Shown here piece after piece: positions 1 through 10,287 of a stretch of DNA of 64,000 nucleotides. Source of the stretch: Zonotrichia leucophrys gambelii (lineage: Eukaryota; Chordata; Aves; Passeriformes; Passerellidae). The notes under the pieces are model-generated. The model did not search any database. It was not told where the DNA came from and worked only from the letters and a program-made list of their open reading frames with translations. The stretch spans positions 62,093,075-62,157,074 of the forward strand of contig NC_088172.1 of the NCBI RefSeq assembly GCF_028769735.1, in the 5' to 3' direction. A program made the position numbers and the translations under genes. Within the stretch, counting starts at the first letter, position 1, and every line of letters begins with the position of its first letter.

Positions 1-330
1 TGGTTTTGGGGTGCTTTTGTGCTCCCTGTTTTGGGGTGTTGCTCACAAAGGCTTATTTTTTTATAAAGTAGAATTCCACTTGTTACAAACCAATATGCAA
101 AACTGCTGGCCTTGTAAAGAGTGCAATATTATATATTTTTCTGTAAAAGTAAAAATGATTTTTGAAGCAAGGAATATTTATTCAGCTTAATATTCTGGAA
201 CTATTAAAATAACATTGCAATAGTGTCTGTGCATGATGTACTTAAATTTCCTGTAAATGTCACATTCCACACTGTATTTGTATATACACTGTCACATTGT
301 TGGGTAATAAACAGATCTTTGTATCAAACC
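1..330 (+). other. Probable 3' UTR end of upstream gene (LYST by synteny)
   Basis: An AT-rich stretch with no convincing reading frame. It contains TTTGTA and TGTAAAT motifs typical of vertebrate 3' UTR ends and a polyadenylation hexamer AATAAA at 306-311, so cleavage near 325-335 is expected. In human the gene upstream of GNG4 in the same orientation is LYST. The next recognisable + strand gene here is GNG4, so this is most likely the LYST 3' UTR tail. Naming rests on gene order, not on coding sequence; the coding part lies left of the window. Confidence 0.45.
306..311 (+). terminator. Polyadenylation signal AATAAA
   Basis: A canonical hexamer is followed within 25 bases by a T-rich, TTTGTATC-like stretch, as expected at a cleavage site. 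It would end the transcript that enters the window from the left. Confidence 0.45.
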
Positions 331-2689
331 ATTTTGAGATAATTAGAAACATGTTTTTGGCTTAGTTGCAACTTTCTTCTTTTAGGGAATCTTTCATGCC
401 TTGCTCCAGGTCAGTTTCTGCTGATTCCCTTGTCTTTCATATTTTAAAAATCATCAAGTGGGAAAGTTCCATTTATGGACTACATCCTGTGTCTGTCAAA
501 CTGAAGGTGGTGAGTGTGAGATGGGAAGTGGGAAACTCTATCTATATCACTTTGCACATGTGTGCATATGTCCTTCCTTCCCATAGGATGCATGACTAGA
601 ATTTGGATGAAATGATGGCTCTCAAAGCAGAGACATTGCCCTTCCTTCCATCTGCCTTCTCACTGAAAACCTGTCTGAGCAGCAAAGGCAGAAAAGCAAA
701 TTTTCTCTGGATTCTCAGGAAGATGGGTGGAAATTGGAAGACTGGGATCTTGGGGAGGCATCTGAAAGGATGTGAGGCGCTTTCTGCCAGCCAGAGTTTG
801 GGATATGTTCATGGGGCAAGGCCTGTCCACCTGATTGCAGGATCCTGTGGTAAATCCCAACCTTTCTGCTCTGGTAGTGGAGAGACATGGTGAGAAAGGG
901 AAGGGGAGGCAATAGCTGGGTATTCACTTGTGGTGGGAGAGGGAGTCTCCAACCCATTACTGAAAGGGAACCCTGATCTTGCATTTAGAGATCCACTGCT
1001 TAGACAAACCCATGACAATGAACAGAAGGAAAAAAATAGCCTGAACTGAATTAAGCAAAAATATAATAGTAAAAAATAACAATGGAGTGGTGGGGAAAAT
1101 ATCACCTGGCTTGCTACTAATAAATTTTTAGTTTACCTTTTAATTTCTTCATGCCTCCTTTTGCTTAAAGTTGTATTGAGTTTTTTCCTTGCATATGAAA
1201 ATGGAAGTCACACTTCTGTATGCTGCTACTCCATCAAAAAACCATCAAACAATTACTATTTAAAAGCTCTGCTTGGCCTGAAAAATACCCACTGGAATAT
1301 TTAAGCGTCTGTACATCAAGACACCTTTTTTTATTTTGCTGCTGTATTAAGTTACAAACTACTGACTGCTGTTTGGAGATTTATTTGCCATTACTGCTCT
1401 GGAGTGGGGTCAGAAAGGCACTGATTTTCCATTGGAGTTTCTGTAATAGGCTCTGTTGTGTGTTTCATAATTTTGAAAAAAGATTAAAAATGAAAGGTGG
1501 CTGCTCTGATTAGGCCCCTAAACTCTTCTGGACTACACAACAGAATGTAATTGAGTAAAACAGGAGCTTGCTTATTGTTTCCAGCTTTAAGCTAGCATTG
1601 CCAGGGGAAAAAAGATTAAAATCCTTATTCTCTAATGCAATTGACTGAAGCCCATGTAAGACTCATTAGGGCCAAGTTCATGTAAATTTAAGGAATAGAA
1701 ATTTGTGTCGGCTGTATGGGTATTGTTTTCAGAACCTGTAAGGGAGACTCCTGATTGTGGTGGAAGGTTAAGAGTTTGCAGATTTAAAAGAAGGCAATTT
1801 AAAATAAATATCTGTGTAATATATTATGAAAGTATGTTTTTAAAACAGCCATTTCCCACCTTTATATTTTAGCTTAAGTCATAAAATTGTTAGAATCCAG
1901 TGGTAAAAATATTCTGATGACAATGGCCTCATGATTAGAGCTATCTAATGTGCTCTTTGTCTAACAGCATGAGCATGTAAATCCTTTGTGTATGGAATGG
2001 GGCCTTTTGTAGATTGATGATGTGGTTGAACATGAATGAAAGAGCAGCAGCACAGGCCACTGAAGTCTCCATCAGTTTCTGGAACTCTAGTTATGGGAAG
2101 CCTGTGAACTTACCTAATTATATTTAGTGATGTTTACCTTCTTCCTGTTGCATCTCCTTCTGCCAAGTGCCATTATTGACTCCATCTCAGAGGAGGCTGC
2201 CCTTGCTCCAAAGCACATTTAGAAATAGGTCTCTTCCATACAGAAAACAAATGTTACTTGGGAGTTCTGCTCCATTATAATGGAATGAGAAAATGTGCTG
2301 AGGGCAGGTAGGAGAAAACATACACCCCTCAAGAGGGAACAGCCGTCTTACTGGGGAAAAAATTGATGACACTGGTGATCCTATCAACGGGTTATCATGG
2401 CTGACAAAATTTTCAGTTGAAGATGTTAACTGGCACTTTTAAATGCTGCTGGACCATACAGCTTTTATAGGGAGAAGCATATAAAAATTGATCTATGAAG
2501 CTGAATTGTGTTGTTCTGACGTACTAGCCCTAACAAGGTGAGTCTAAGCAGCCCCTTTCCCACAGCAGTTCCATTCCTCATGGCCGGCTCTTACATCATC
2601 CTTCTGGTTTTTGGTGTGGGAGCAGGACAGGCACTGTGGGCTCTCACCCCAAACCCCAGTGCTGTTTGGGCTTTGCTGTTTGAGGCACA
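331..2689. other. Intergenic DNA without recognised gene
   Basis: AT-rich sequence between the probable 3' UTR and the first CR1 copy. The open frames around 600-1100 overlap on both strands and resemble no family I know; I see no splice-bounded exon or repeat in it. Confidence 0.5.
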
Positions 2690-3375
2690 GTGCTACAGGC
2701 TGGGGACAGAGTGGCTGGGAAGGGGCCCAATGGAAAAGGATGTGGAGGTGCTGGTCAGCACCCAGCTGAACATGAGGCAGCTGTAGAAGGCCGATGGCAT
2801 CCTGGCCTGAATAGCAACAGTGGGGCCAGCAAGGCCAGGGCAGTGACTGTGCTGTGCACAGCACTGGTGAGGCTGCACCCTCAGTATTCTGTGCTGTTTT
2901 GGGCCCCTCCGTTCAGGAAGGATGCTGAGGTGCTGGAGCATGTCCAGAGAAGGGAAATTAACGTGGTGAAAGGAACTCCGGTCCTGTGAAGAGTGGCTGC
3001 AGGGGCTGGGGATGTTCAGCCCGGAGAACAGGAAACTCGGGAGACATTAGTGTTCTCCACACCGGGAAGGAGGCCTTAGCCAGGCGGGGCCGGTCTCTTC
3101 GTCCAGGTCACAACTCACAGGATGGGAGGGAATGGCCTCAAGCCGTACCAGGGGAGGTTAAGTCTCGGCAGTAGGAGGAATTTCTTCACGTAAACGGTGG
3201 TTAAACTTTGGAATGGACTGCTCAGGGACGTGCTGGAGTCACTGTTCCTGGATGTGTTTAAGGGAAGACTGGATATGGCACTGATAGCCACGGTCTAGTT
3301 GAGAGAGTGGTGTTCGATCAGAGGTTGGACTAGATGATCTCAGAGGTCTTTTCCAGCCTAACTGATTTTGTTTCT
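2690..3375 (+). mobile_element. CR1 non-LTR retrotransposon, 3' portion
   Basis: The order of diagnostic CR1 phrases is intact: the 'GGTGCTGG..CAGC..CTGAACATGAG' block near 2745, 'GGCATCCTGGCCTG' near 2797, 'GTGCTGGAGCATGTCCAGAGAAGGG' near 2930, the 'AGGAATTTCTTCAC' block near 3175, and the tail 'GAGGTCTTTTCCA' near 3341. It is 5' truncated and lacks an open frame. It is a diverged copy lying sense to GNG4, and its 3' end is directly followed by the GNG4 CpG island. Confidence 0.85.
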
Positions 3376-3399
3376 GAAGTCCGTGATTTCGTTTGAGAA

Positions 3400-4200
3400 T
3401 GCCTGGATGACCGCTCGATCCCCAGCGCCGGCTGGAGCCGGGCCCGGAGGCGGCTGCAGCGGGAACCCGGAGGGGCCGAGGCAGGCGGAGCGTGAGGGCG
3501 GCGGCACCGGGGCCGCGACCGCCCCGCCCCGCTCCGCCATGTGCCCCGGCCGGGCTGCCCGCGGCCTCCGCGCCCGCACGGCGAGGGAGGGAGGGAGGGA
3601 GGGACGGCGAGAGGGAAGGAAGGAGGGAGGGAGGGAGTGCCCGGGAGCCCGGGCGGGAGAAAGTGCCGGGAGGGGCGCAGGGCGGGCCGGGCTTTCCGCG
3701 CGGGGCTTCCTTGTCGGCGCTGGTGTCCTGGGAATCCCTCGGCCGCTCCGCCCGGCATCCCGGTGCTCCCGTGGGCTGCTGCGGGTAGGCAAGGACCGGC
3801 GGCGAGCCGGAGTTTCCCGGTTATCCGCAGGAGGCGGCGCCGGGCTTTGGGCTCCGTTGTCGGCGGCACCGGCGGGAGCATCCTCGGGAGAGCCCGCCCC
3901 GAGCCAGGTATCCCGCGGGCGGGGAGGGGGTCCCTGCCGGCTGCTCCTTCCTCCTTCTCTCTGCCTGGGGCGAAGGCTGAAGGAAGCGGCCGCTTTCCCT
4001 GCTGGCTGGTGCCCTGCCGAGGAGCAGCTCCCGCTGCCCGGCTGCTGCTGGCGGCAAGCGCTGATGTGCGCTGCTGTGGCTGCTGCACAGCAGAGCCATT
4101 AGGGCAGTGCAGCCAGACAGAAAACTCGGAATCACAACTTAAAAACGCTGCTGCCCTGCAGGTAATGCAGTGCCGAGCTTCCCGGAGAAGCTCTCCCCGC
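3400..4200 (+). promoter_or_regulatory. GNG4: CpG island, probable GNG4 promoter and first exon
   Basis: GC content and CpG frequency rise abruptly at about 3410 and fall back after about 4200. GC-box-like CCGCCC runs occur and no TATA box is obvious. It is the only CpG island upstream of the GNG4 coding exons, so it most likely holds the promoter and a non-coding first exon. Possible donors are CAG|GTATCC near 3907 and CAG|GTAATG near 4160; I cannot choose between them without transcripts. Long frames open on both strands here are a by-product of GC richness. Confidence 0.7.
3583..3637 (+). repeat. (GGGA)n / purine-rich microsatellite in CpG island
   Basis: Near-uninterrupted GGGA/GGAA repeats give a purine-only + strand tract, broken by ACGGCGA near 3603. 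Such tracts within promoters can form triplex or G-rich structures and are often variable in length. Confidence 0.85.
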
Positions 4201-6284
4201 ATTGTCGGATGTAATTCTTATCAAATGCCTTTTAAGCGGGGTTTAAAAGGAATAATCAAAATTTCCTGTGTATTTCTTTGAAAGCTCATAGCTATCTTTC
4301 AAAATTAGCTAAAGAGGTAAAACAGTAGCCAGGGAAAATCTTTCTGCCTCAGACTTACGAAATCTCTGATGGTTTGCTGGGCTATATGTTCACATAACCT
4401 GTATGCTGATGATAAATAATATTGCACAAAAAGATTGTCCTTTGGAAATATCACATTAGTTCAGCCATTGTTTCCTTTGATTTTTTTAAAGTTGAGAAGC
4501 AAGATTATAATTTTGAGTTAAAATTTGGTTATGATGGCAAGAAATTTTGGAACTTGACAATTGGACTGGATATAGCACTGGATATGTTAGACGAGAACTA
4601 AGCTGCTGGAGTTTTGCTGATTTGCAGTTACATGAGGAGAAGTTATTTTCAAAGTCAGCATGTTTGTGGTATGAAAATTGCATTCTTTCCTTATTGTGAA
4701 CAATAGTTCTTACTTTTAATCTAATAATTTCTGCTTGTACTACTAAGCTTCTCCTTAGGAGATGGAGTGAAAAGCTGCAGTAATTTTCTTGTATTTCTTT
4801 GTGCAGCCATGAGATAGAAAAAGAAAAGGATTCCTTACCGTGCCTCTCTTTACAGAGCTACATCAGTTGCTGTAAATCTTAGAGAGAACTGAGGTCGCAG
4901 GGGAAGTTGGGTTTCTTTCCATTTCTTTTTCTTTGTTTTTTTTTTTCTTTTAATTTCTTTAGTGTACCAGTTTGGCATCGAACAGCTGTGAGGCTGTAAA
5001 TTTTGCTGTGTATGTTCCTGCAAATGGATAATTAAATGTGGCGATCTTTCCTCCATTTAGGATGTGATTTGCAGGTCATTATCCAGGGATGATTCCCGTT
5101 AATGTCACTGGGACTTAGCTGAATGATTGATTGAGTTAACTTCCCTATTGGGCTGTGTGGTCCACAAAGTGCAGCGCTTGTGTGGGAGGTGTTCTTCGGA
5201 GTTGTCAACCCCAGGTTTTCTAATCTAGCAATTTCAGGTCCATGACTTTAGGTCATTTAGGCAGCAATTTGGTTTAGGACTTTTCAGATTGAGTTCCAGA
5301 GGTCTTTTATGGTATGGCATTGTAAGATTGTACTTGGAGCTGGAGGAGGGGGAAATGCAGCTTTTCATCCCTGTTTCTTGTAGAAATCCATCCTTGAGCT
5401 TGAAAAGTCAATTTTGCTTCTATGTTACTCAAGTTTTTAGACTTTTTCTGCATTTTGCTAACAAGAATTTGTAATGTTTAGTAAGCAAAGCTTGCACTCC
5501 GTACCCCAATGCAGCATCAAGCTATACCTGCAAATCTTTATGCAGCTTTGTGCATTATAATAAGATAAATTTGCCTTTGAAGTGCTGTTAGGTACAATCA
5601 TTCATTGTAAAACAAAAAAGGAAAAGCTGCTCTTCACAAGCATTTTTAGGAGCCTGGGAAATGAAGAACTTCGGCACACATGAGTTGCGTGCACCCAGAA
5701 AAAGGATGAGGTAAGGTAAACAAAATGAAACAAAGTACCAGAAAATGCAGCTGGCTGGGAGGCTGTCGCTGTGCAGCTCTCAGGAGTGATGCTTTAGGAA
5801 GGGGCTGTCTGCTGTGGGGTGCAGTCAGCAGAACCTGTTTGGCTAAAAAAAGCCGTGTAGCCGCTGTCACTGCTCTTCGTTAGCCCGGCCAGTGTTCCCC
5901 TAAAAGAAAGGAATCAATAGAGACCAGGTCAGTGAACTGGTGTGCTGCACAAAACCACTCTGGCTGAATGAGCTCCTGTACAATGCAGGCGTGCTGGCTG
6001 CAGCAGTGACATGCAGGCTGCGTGCAGGCTGCTCCTCAGCACAGTTCCTGTAACTACAGTGATTAGCAGGGCCTGCGTGTGTGCCTGCACTGATCCAACC
6101 TGAAACAGCCAGGAATGAGCAGCAGCAAACCCAGCGCAGAATTTCTGGTTCCAGGGGTTTTAGGTGATTCAAATGATGGGGAGAAGCTGCTCCTTTTAAA
6201 CATCAGAAGCAGTGTGGTCAGCAGGGGAAGGAAGGGGGGTGATTCTGCCCCTCCCTCTGCTCACAGTGCACCCAGCTCTGGGGT

Positions 6285-6775
6285 CCCCAGCACGGCAGGG
6301 ACATTGACCTGCTGGAGCCAGTCCAGGAGAGGGACACCAGGATATCTGGGGCTGGAGCACCTCTCGTATGAGGAATATCTGAAACAGTTGGAATTGTTCA
6401 TCCTAGGGAAGCAAAGGCTCCAGGGAGACCTTACTGCAGCCTTTCAGTAATAAAAAGAGGCTTAAAAGAAAAACTGAGGCAGAATTTTTAGCAGGGCCAG
6501 TTGTGAAAGGACGAAGGGTAATGGTTTTAAGCTAAAGAGGGCTGATTAAGAGCAGATGTAAGGAAAAAAACTTTACTGTGGGTGGTGAAACGCTGTGACA
6601 GGTTACCCAGAGAAGTGGTGGAATGTTCCCAATCCCTGGAAACATTCCAGGTCAGCTCAGATAGGGCCCTGAGCAACTTGTTACAGTAGAAGATGCTCCT
6701 GCTCATTGCCTTGCCTTGAACCAGGTGATGCTTAAAGGTGCCTTCCAACATAAGCCATTCCATGATCCTGCAGAC
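6285..6775 (+). mobile_element. CR1 retrotransposon, 3' portion
   Basis: Recognisable CR1 segments occur in order: 'CTGGAGCACCTCTC.TATGAGGAA' near 6353, 'GGGAGACCTTACTGCAGCCTTTCAGTA' near 6423, 'TAATGGTTTTAA' near 6520, 'TTACCCAGAGAAGTGGTGG' near 6603, and the tail 'GGTGCCTTCCAACATAAGCCATTCCATGAT' near 6739. Frames are broken. It belongs to a different, older-looking variant than the copy at 2690. Confidence 0.85.
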
Positions 6776-7703
6776 TGCTCACCCAGGTACAGTATAAAGA
6801 TAAATGTGCCCTCCTGTGGGGCTGAAGGCCTAGAGAATGCTTGGACAGTTTAAGAGGAGTCATCTTAAGAGAGAGGATCAGATCCATTTGTCAGGCTGCA
6901 GCCTCAGATGAAACACATCCTGCGAGAGGGTGTTGGAAGGGGAGGCTTCCTCATTCCAGGACATGGGTGTGTGGCAGATTCTCTCGTAATTAAAATCTCT
7001 GTTCTTTCCAGAGCTGTATTTCTAAGTAACAATTTCATTTCATTAAAGACTATTAAGCTTTGTGTTATTATCATAGGTCCTAAGGAGAGCAGAATCAAGT
7101 GTCATACCAAGTTTTGTCTGCAACAAGGATCATTATCACAGCCTGGTTTGAAAGTGGGTACAATTCTTATTGTCATCACACCATATGATGCACAGATATG
7201 TACAGTGTTTGCAGACAGTGAGAGAAGGTAGAGTTCTGTGTAGCTTGGTATGTGAGGAGTCAGTCTCACAAAGTTATGGGACCATACCTGTCTGTAGAAA
7301 ATGAAATACTTAAAAGGATGCTAAACACTTCCAGAAATATAGTAGTTAAATATTTAAATGCATGTAAAGGCCAAGGTTGGAACAGGATTTGGAACAGAAC
7401 AAATGTTTGTGCTTCAGAGTATAAACAAACCTCTTGCTGGGGATAAGTGGAAACTTTCTCCCGTGTCTGAAATGCCTAGTGCCAGACTTTTTTGTTTTAA
7501 AGTTCTTTCTTTTTTTTTTTTTAATGAAGTCTCATATTCTGGTTGTTTTTTGATACTGTGAAATGCTTTACTAGTCAAGATATATGTTTTCTTTTTTTAA
7601 ATTTTCCTATTTGGTGTTCCAGAATATAGGTAAGGATATATTATCTTTGTGGCATTGCTTTAGAAACATGGTTTGAATTTTTAGAAGCATTTTTATGCCT
7701 AAT

Positions 7704-7740
7704 AAATGCCTAATAATTTCAAATGCCTAATAATTTCAAA
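7704..7740 (+). repeat. 17-bp tandem repeat, two copies
   Basis: The unit AAATGCCTAATAATTTC (7704-7720) is repeated exactly at 7721-7737, followed by the first bases of a third copy. A simple slippage-type duplication in intronic DNA. Confidence 0.9.
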
Positions 7741-10181
7741 ATTCTACTATGGACTTAATCCTTATTCTGTAAATGCTTAAACACTGGCTGGAAGTGCTAT
7801 GAACACTGTTCTTGCCAACATTGTTGTAGCTAGTGACAGTTCAAATTGTCTTACTCTAATGTTTATAGCTTTTACAGTATGAGTGAGTGAATTGGCAGAA
7901 AAGTGTGGGAGATCTGGAATTCTCTGGACTCTTCAGGGAGTTGCAGTTGCTCAATTCAGTTTAATTTAAATTTTTGTGGCAAATGTAGAAAGGCCTCTGA
8001 CTTGATTTAGCTTTGACATTTTTGACTTTGGGATCACTAGTAAGGTAGATGCGGAGATGATAGAATTTAAATTATTCATTCTTGTGGGGGTATAATTTTG
8101 TAAACAAAGCTAAATGTGTTTATTCTAATTTTTATGGAGAGCTTGATACTTAAAAGTGAGGGGGTTGAGTCAAACAAAAAGTCCAGAGATGAGCTGTAAT
8201 TCAGAGCCTTCTCCTTTTGTGAATGTCTTGTACCATTTCTGCTGTTTGACTTTCCACTGCAAGTCAAAACACATCTCAGAATGGATTGGAGGCTGTGGCT
8301 TGGTTGTGGATTTTCGTACAGTACATGGCATTTTATGCAAAGCCAGTTCCTCCACATGTGTTCAGTCCTGTGCCTTGTAAGGAGTATGAGTTTAAAAACT
8401 GTAAACAAAGATGAAGACAAAGAACCTGCTGTGTTCTGACATGATTTTATTTCATCAGAGCACACAAGGGGGAAACTTGTTCCATTGAAATAACACATGT
8501 ATATGCAGAAAACCTGTTCTTTGCCTTGATATATGCTAAAGCTCTTGTTTATTTTGTTTTGTTTTGATATATTTTAAAGTAGCATTTCCCTGCCTTGACT
8601 TATACTAGACCTGAAAGAAAAAGATTCTATTGTTTCTCCAAATTAGTGTTGAACATGGCTCACCATGGCATTTATATTACACCATCTATTTTACAGCACG
8701 GGTTACTGATTTTTAGAAACAATTTGTTTCATACCAGGCTGTGAGAAGAAACAGCTGTCTTTGTCTTGTCTCTGAGCATTTGTGTTGTGCAAAATCAAAG
8801 CAGTTAAAAAATTATTCCTCCATTCTTTCTGTACTATGGGTTGTGTACTTCCCTTGACTCTAACAGGGGCATTCACTGTACATACAGATGTATTGTAAGA
8901 GCATTTCTTAATAGGCATAAGTGCCCTACTTTATTTCCTGTTTGTATCTCACACCCCAGTGGCTGGATCAGGTAAGCTATCAGGTTCAAGAAGGGAAGTT
9001 TGTGTGGTTCTAGGTGTCCAGAAATAGGCTGGAAGTATTCATTTTGAAGGGCCTGAGCCTAAAAGTGCTTTGGCAGCAGTGCAAAATGTCTCCTTGTGTG
9101 TGTGTTTTTCTCCTGTGTCCCATCTGCCTCTCACGCTCTGTGTCCTTTGCATTTTGCTGAACTTCGTGTTGGTTGCTGAGGCTTGGTGCCAGACTCATGT
9201 GGCTGCAGGTGGCCCTTGTGCTAAGGACTGCAGGGGAGTGTTGCCTGGTGGAAACCTCAGCATCCATCTTGCTATCTAGTACAGCTAGTCTGGGACCTGT
9301 CTAGGTCACCTGTATCCCAGCATCTTTCCATGTGCCTTAGTCCAGCCTCCAGTGACTTCAAACAGTGACTGTTCCATGTGCTGGGCCAGCGCTGCAAAGA
9401 GGTGGCAGCACAAGGGGGTGTGACCTGCAGACCCCTCTGGCACAGATATTGTAATTTGGGGTCTGAATGGGGATGTCTTGACTCATTGGTAACAGTGCTG
9501 AGGACTGCTGGATATTGAGCTGATTTAATCCCTCAGGGAGGAGCAATGCCACAGAACCAAAGGCTGCCATACCTTACCTGGATGTCCCCTCCCAAGAGCT
9601 GCAGATCTCTTAAAAAGTAAAGCATCCTGTACTGGGTTTAGTCATCTTTAGACTTTGCTGGGCTGTCTAAGCAAAAGGTTGGACACCTCTGCATTATTTC
9701 TTCTTAATCTGTTCCTTCATTTCTAAACTTCTTTTATTGATAGTCAGAATTCTGACTCATTCTCTGTCTTAGAATTTCTCTCTGATGCACACATTTCTGA
9801 GCTTGTTTTGATGTTCCTGGGTGTAACTGGGGCGTGGAGCCAAACTGTGCAAAGTCTGTTTGTGAACAGCTGCTCTGCGTTGGCAACGTGAACCAGGGCA
9901 ACCATTTTCACGCTGAAGTCATGGTCGTGTGCTCTGCATTTGTGTGTCATTTGCAGGGTTCAGGCAGAATGCTGATGATCAAGGATGCAAATATGCAATG
10001 CAATAAAGTGCCATGGAGCAAGAGAAGAGAAATAAATGGTGTCTGCTTTGTATTCGTGACCAACAGCCTGGCAGTGTTGGTGTGGTGGGCAAGGGCTGGT
10101 TAGAGTTCAGACAGCTGTCCTCTCTGTGGTTGCTGCATTTGCTACCTGTTCTTTAAATGGTCTCAACTTCATCTCTTCCAG

Positions 10182-10287
10182 GAAAAACAAAATGAAGGAA
10201 CTGGTGTCAAACAGTACAACCAGTATTTCTCAAGCCAGGAAAGCTGTGGAGCAATTAAAAATGGAAGCATACATGGATAGAATAAAG
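10182..10287 (+). CDS. GNG4: GNG4 first coding exon
   Basis: The acceptor CTCTTCCAG ends at 10181 and the donor AAG|GTAAAC begins at 10288. Bases 10182-10191 are 5' UTR and coding starts at the ATG at 10192. It encodes residues 1-32, most of the coiled-coil helix that contacts G-beta, and ends in phase 0. Confidence 0.93.

Larger units (their letters stand above)
4201..10181 (+). other. GNG4 5' intron (non-coding)
   Basis: Lies between the CpG island and the first coding exon of GNG4. It contains one CR1 copy (listed separately) and a short tandem repeat near 7704. I see no other recognisable gene, RNA or element. Confidence 0.5.

Noticed and set aside
2538..2989. Overlapping frames at 2538-2989 on both strands
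   Set aside because: They lie mostly in CR1 DNA and do not follow the CR1 ORF2 frame over any length.
3330..4281. Long open frames on both strands (up to 290 codons) around 3330-4281
   Set aside because: They overlap each other in five frames inside a CpG island, where stop codons are rare. Their composition is low-complexity Arg/Gly/Pro/Ala and no family resemblance is seen.
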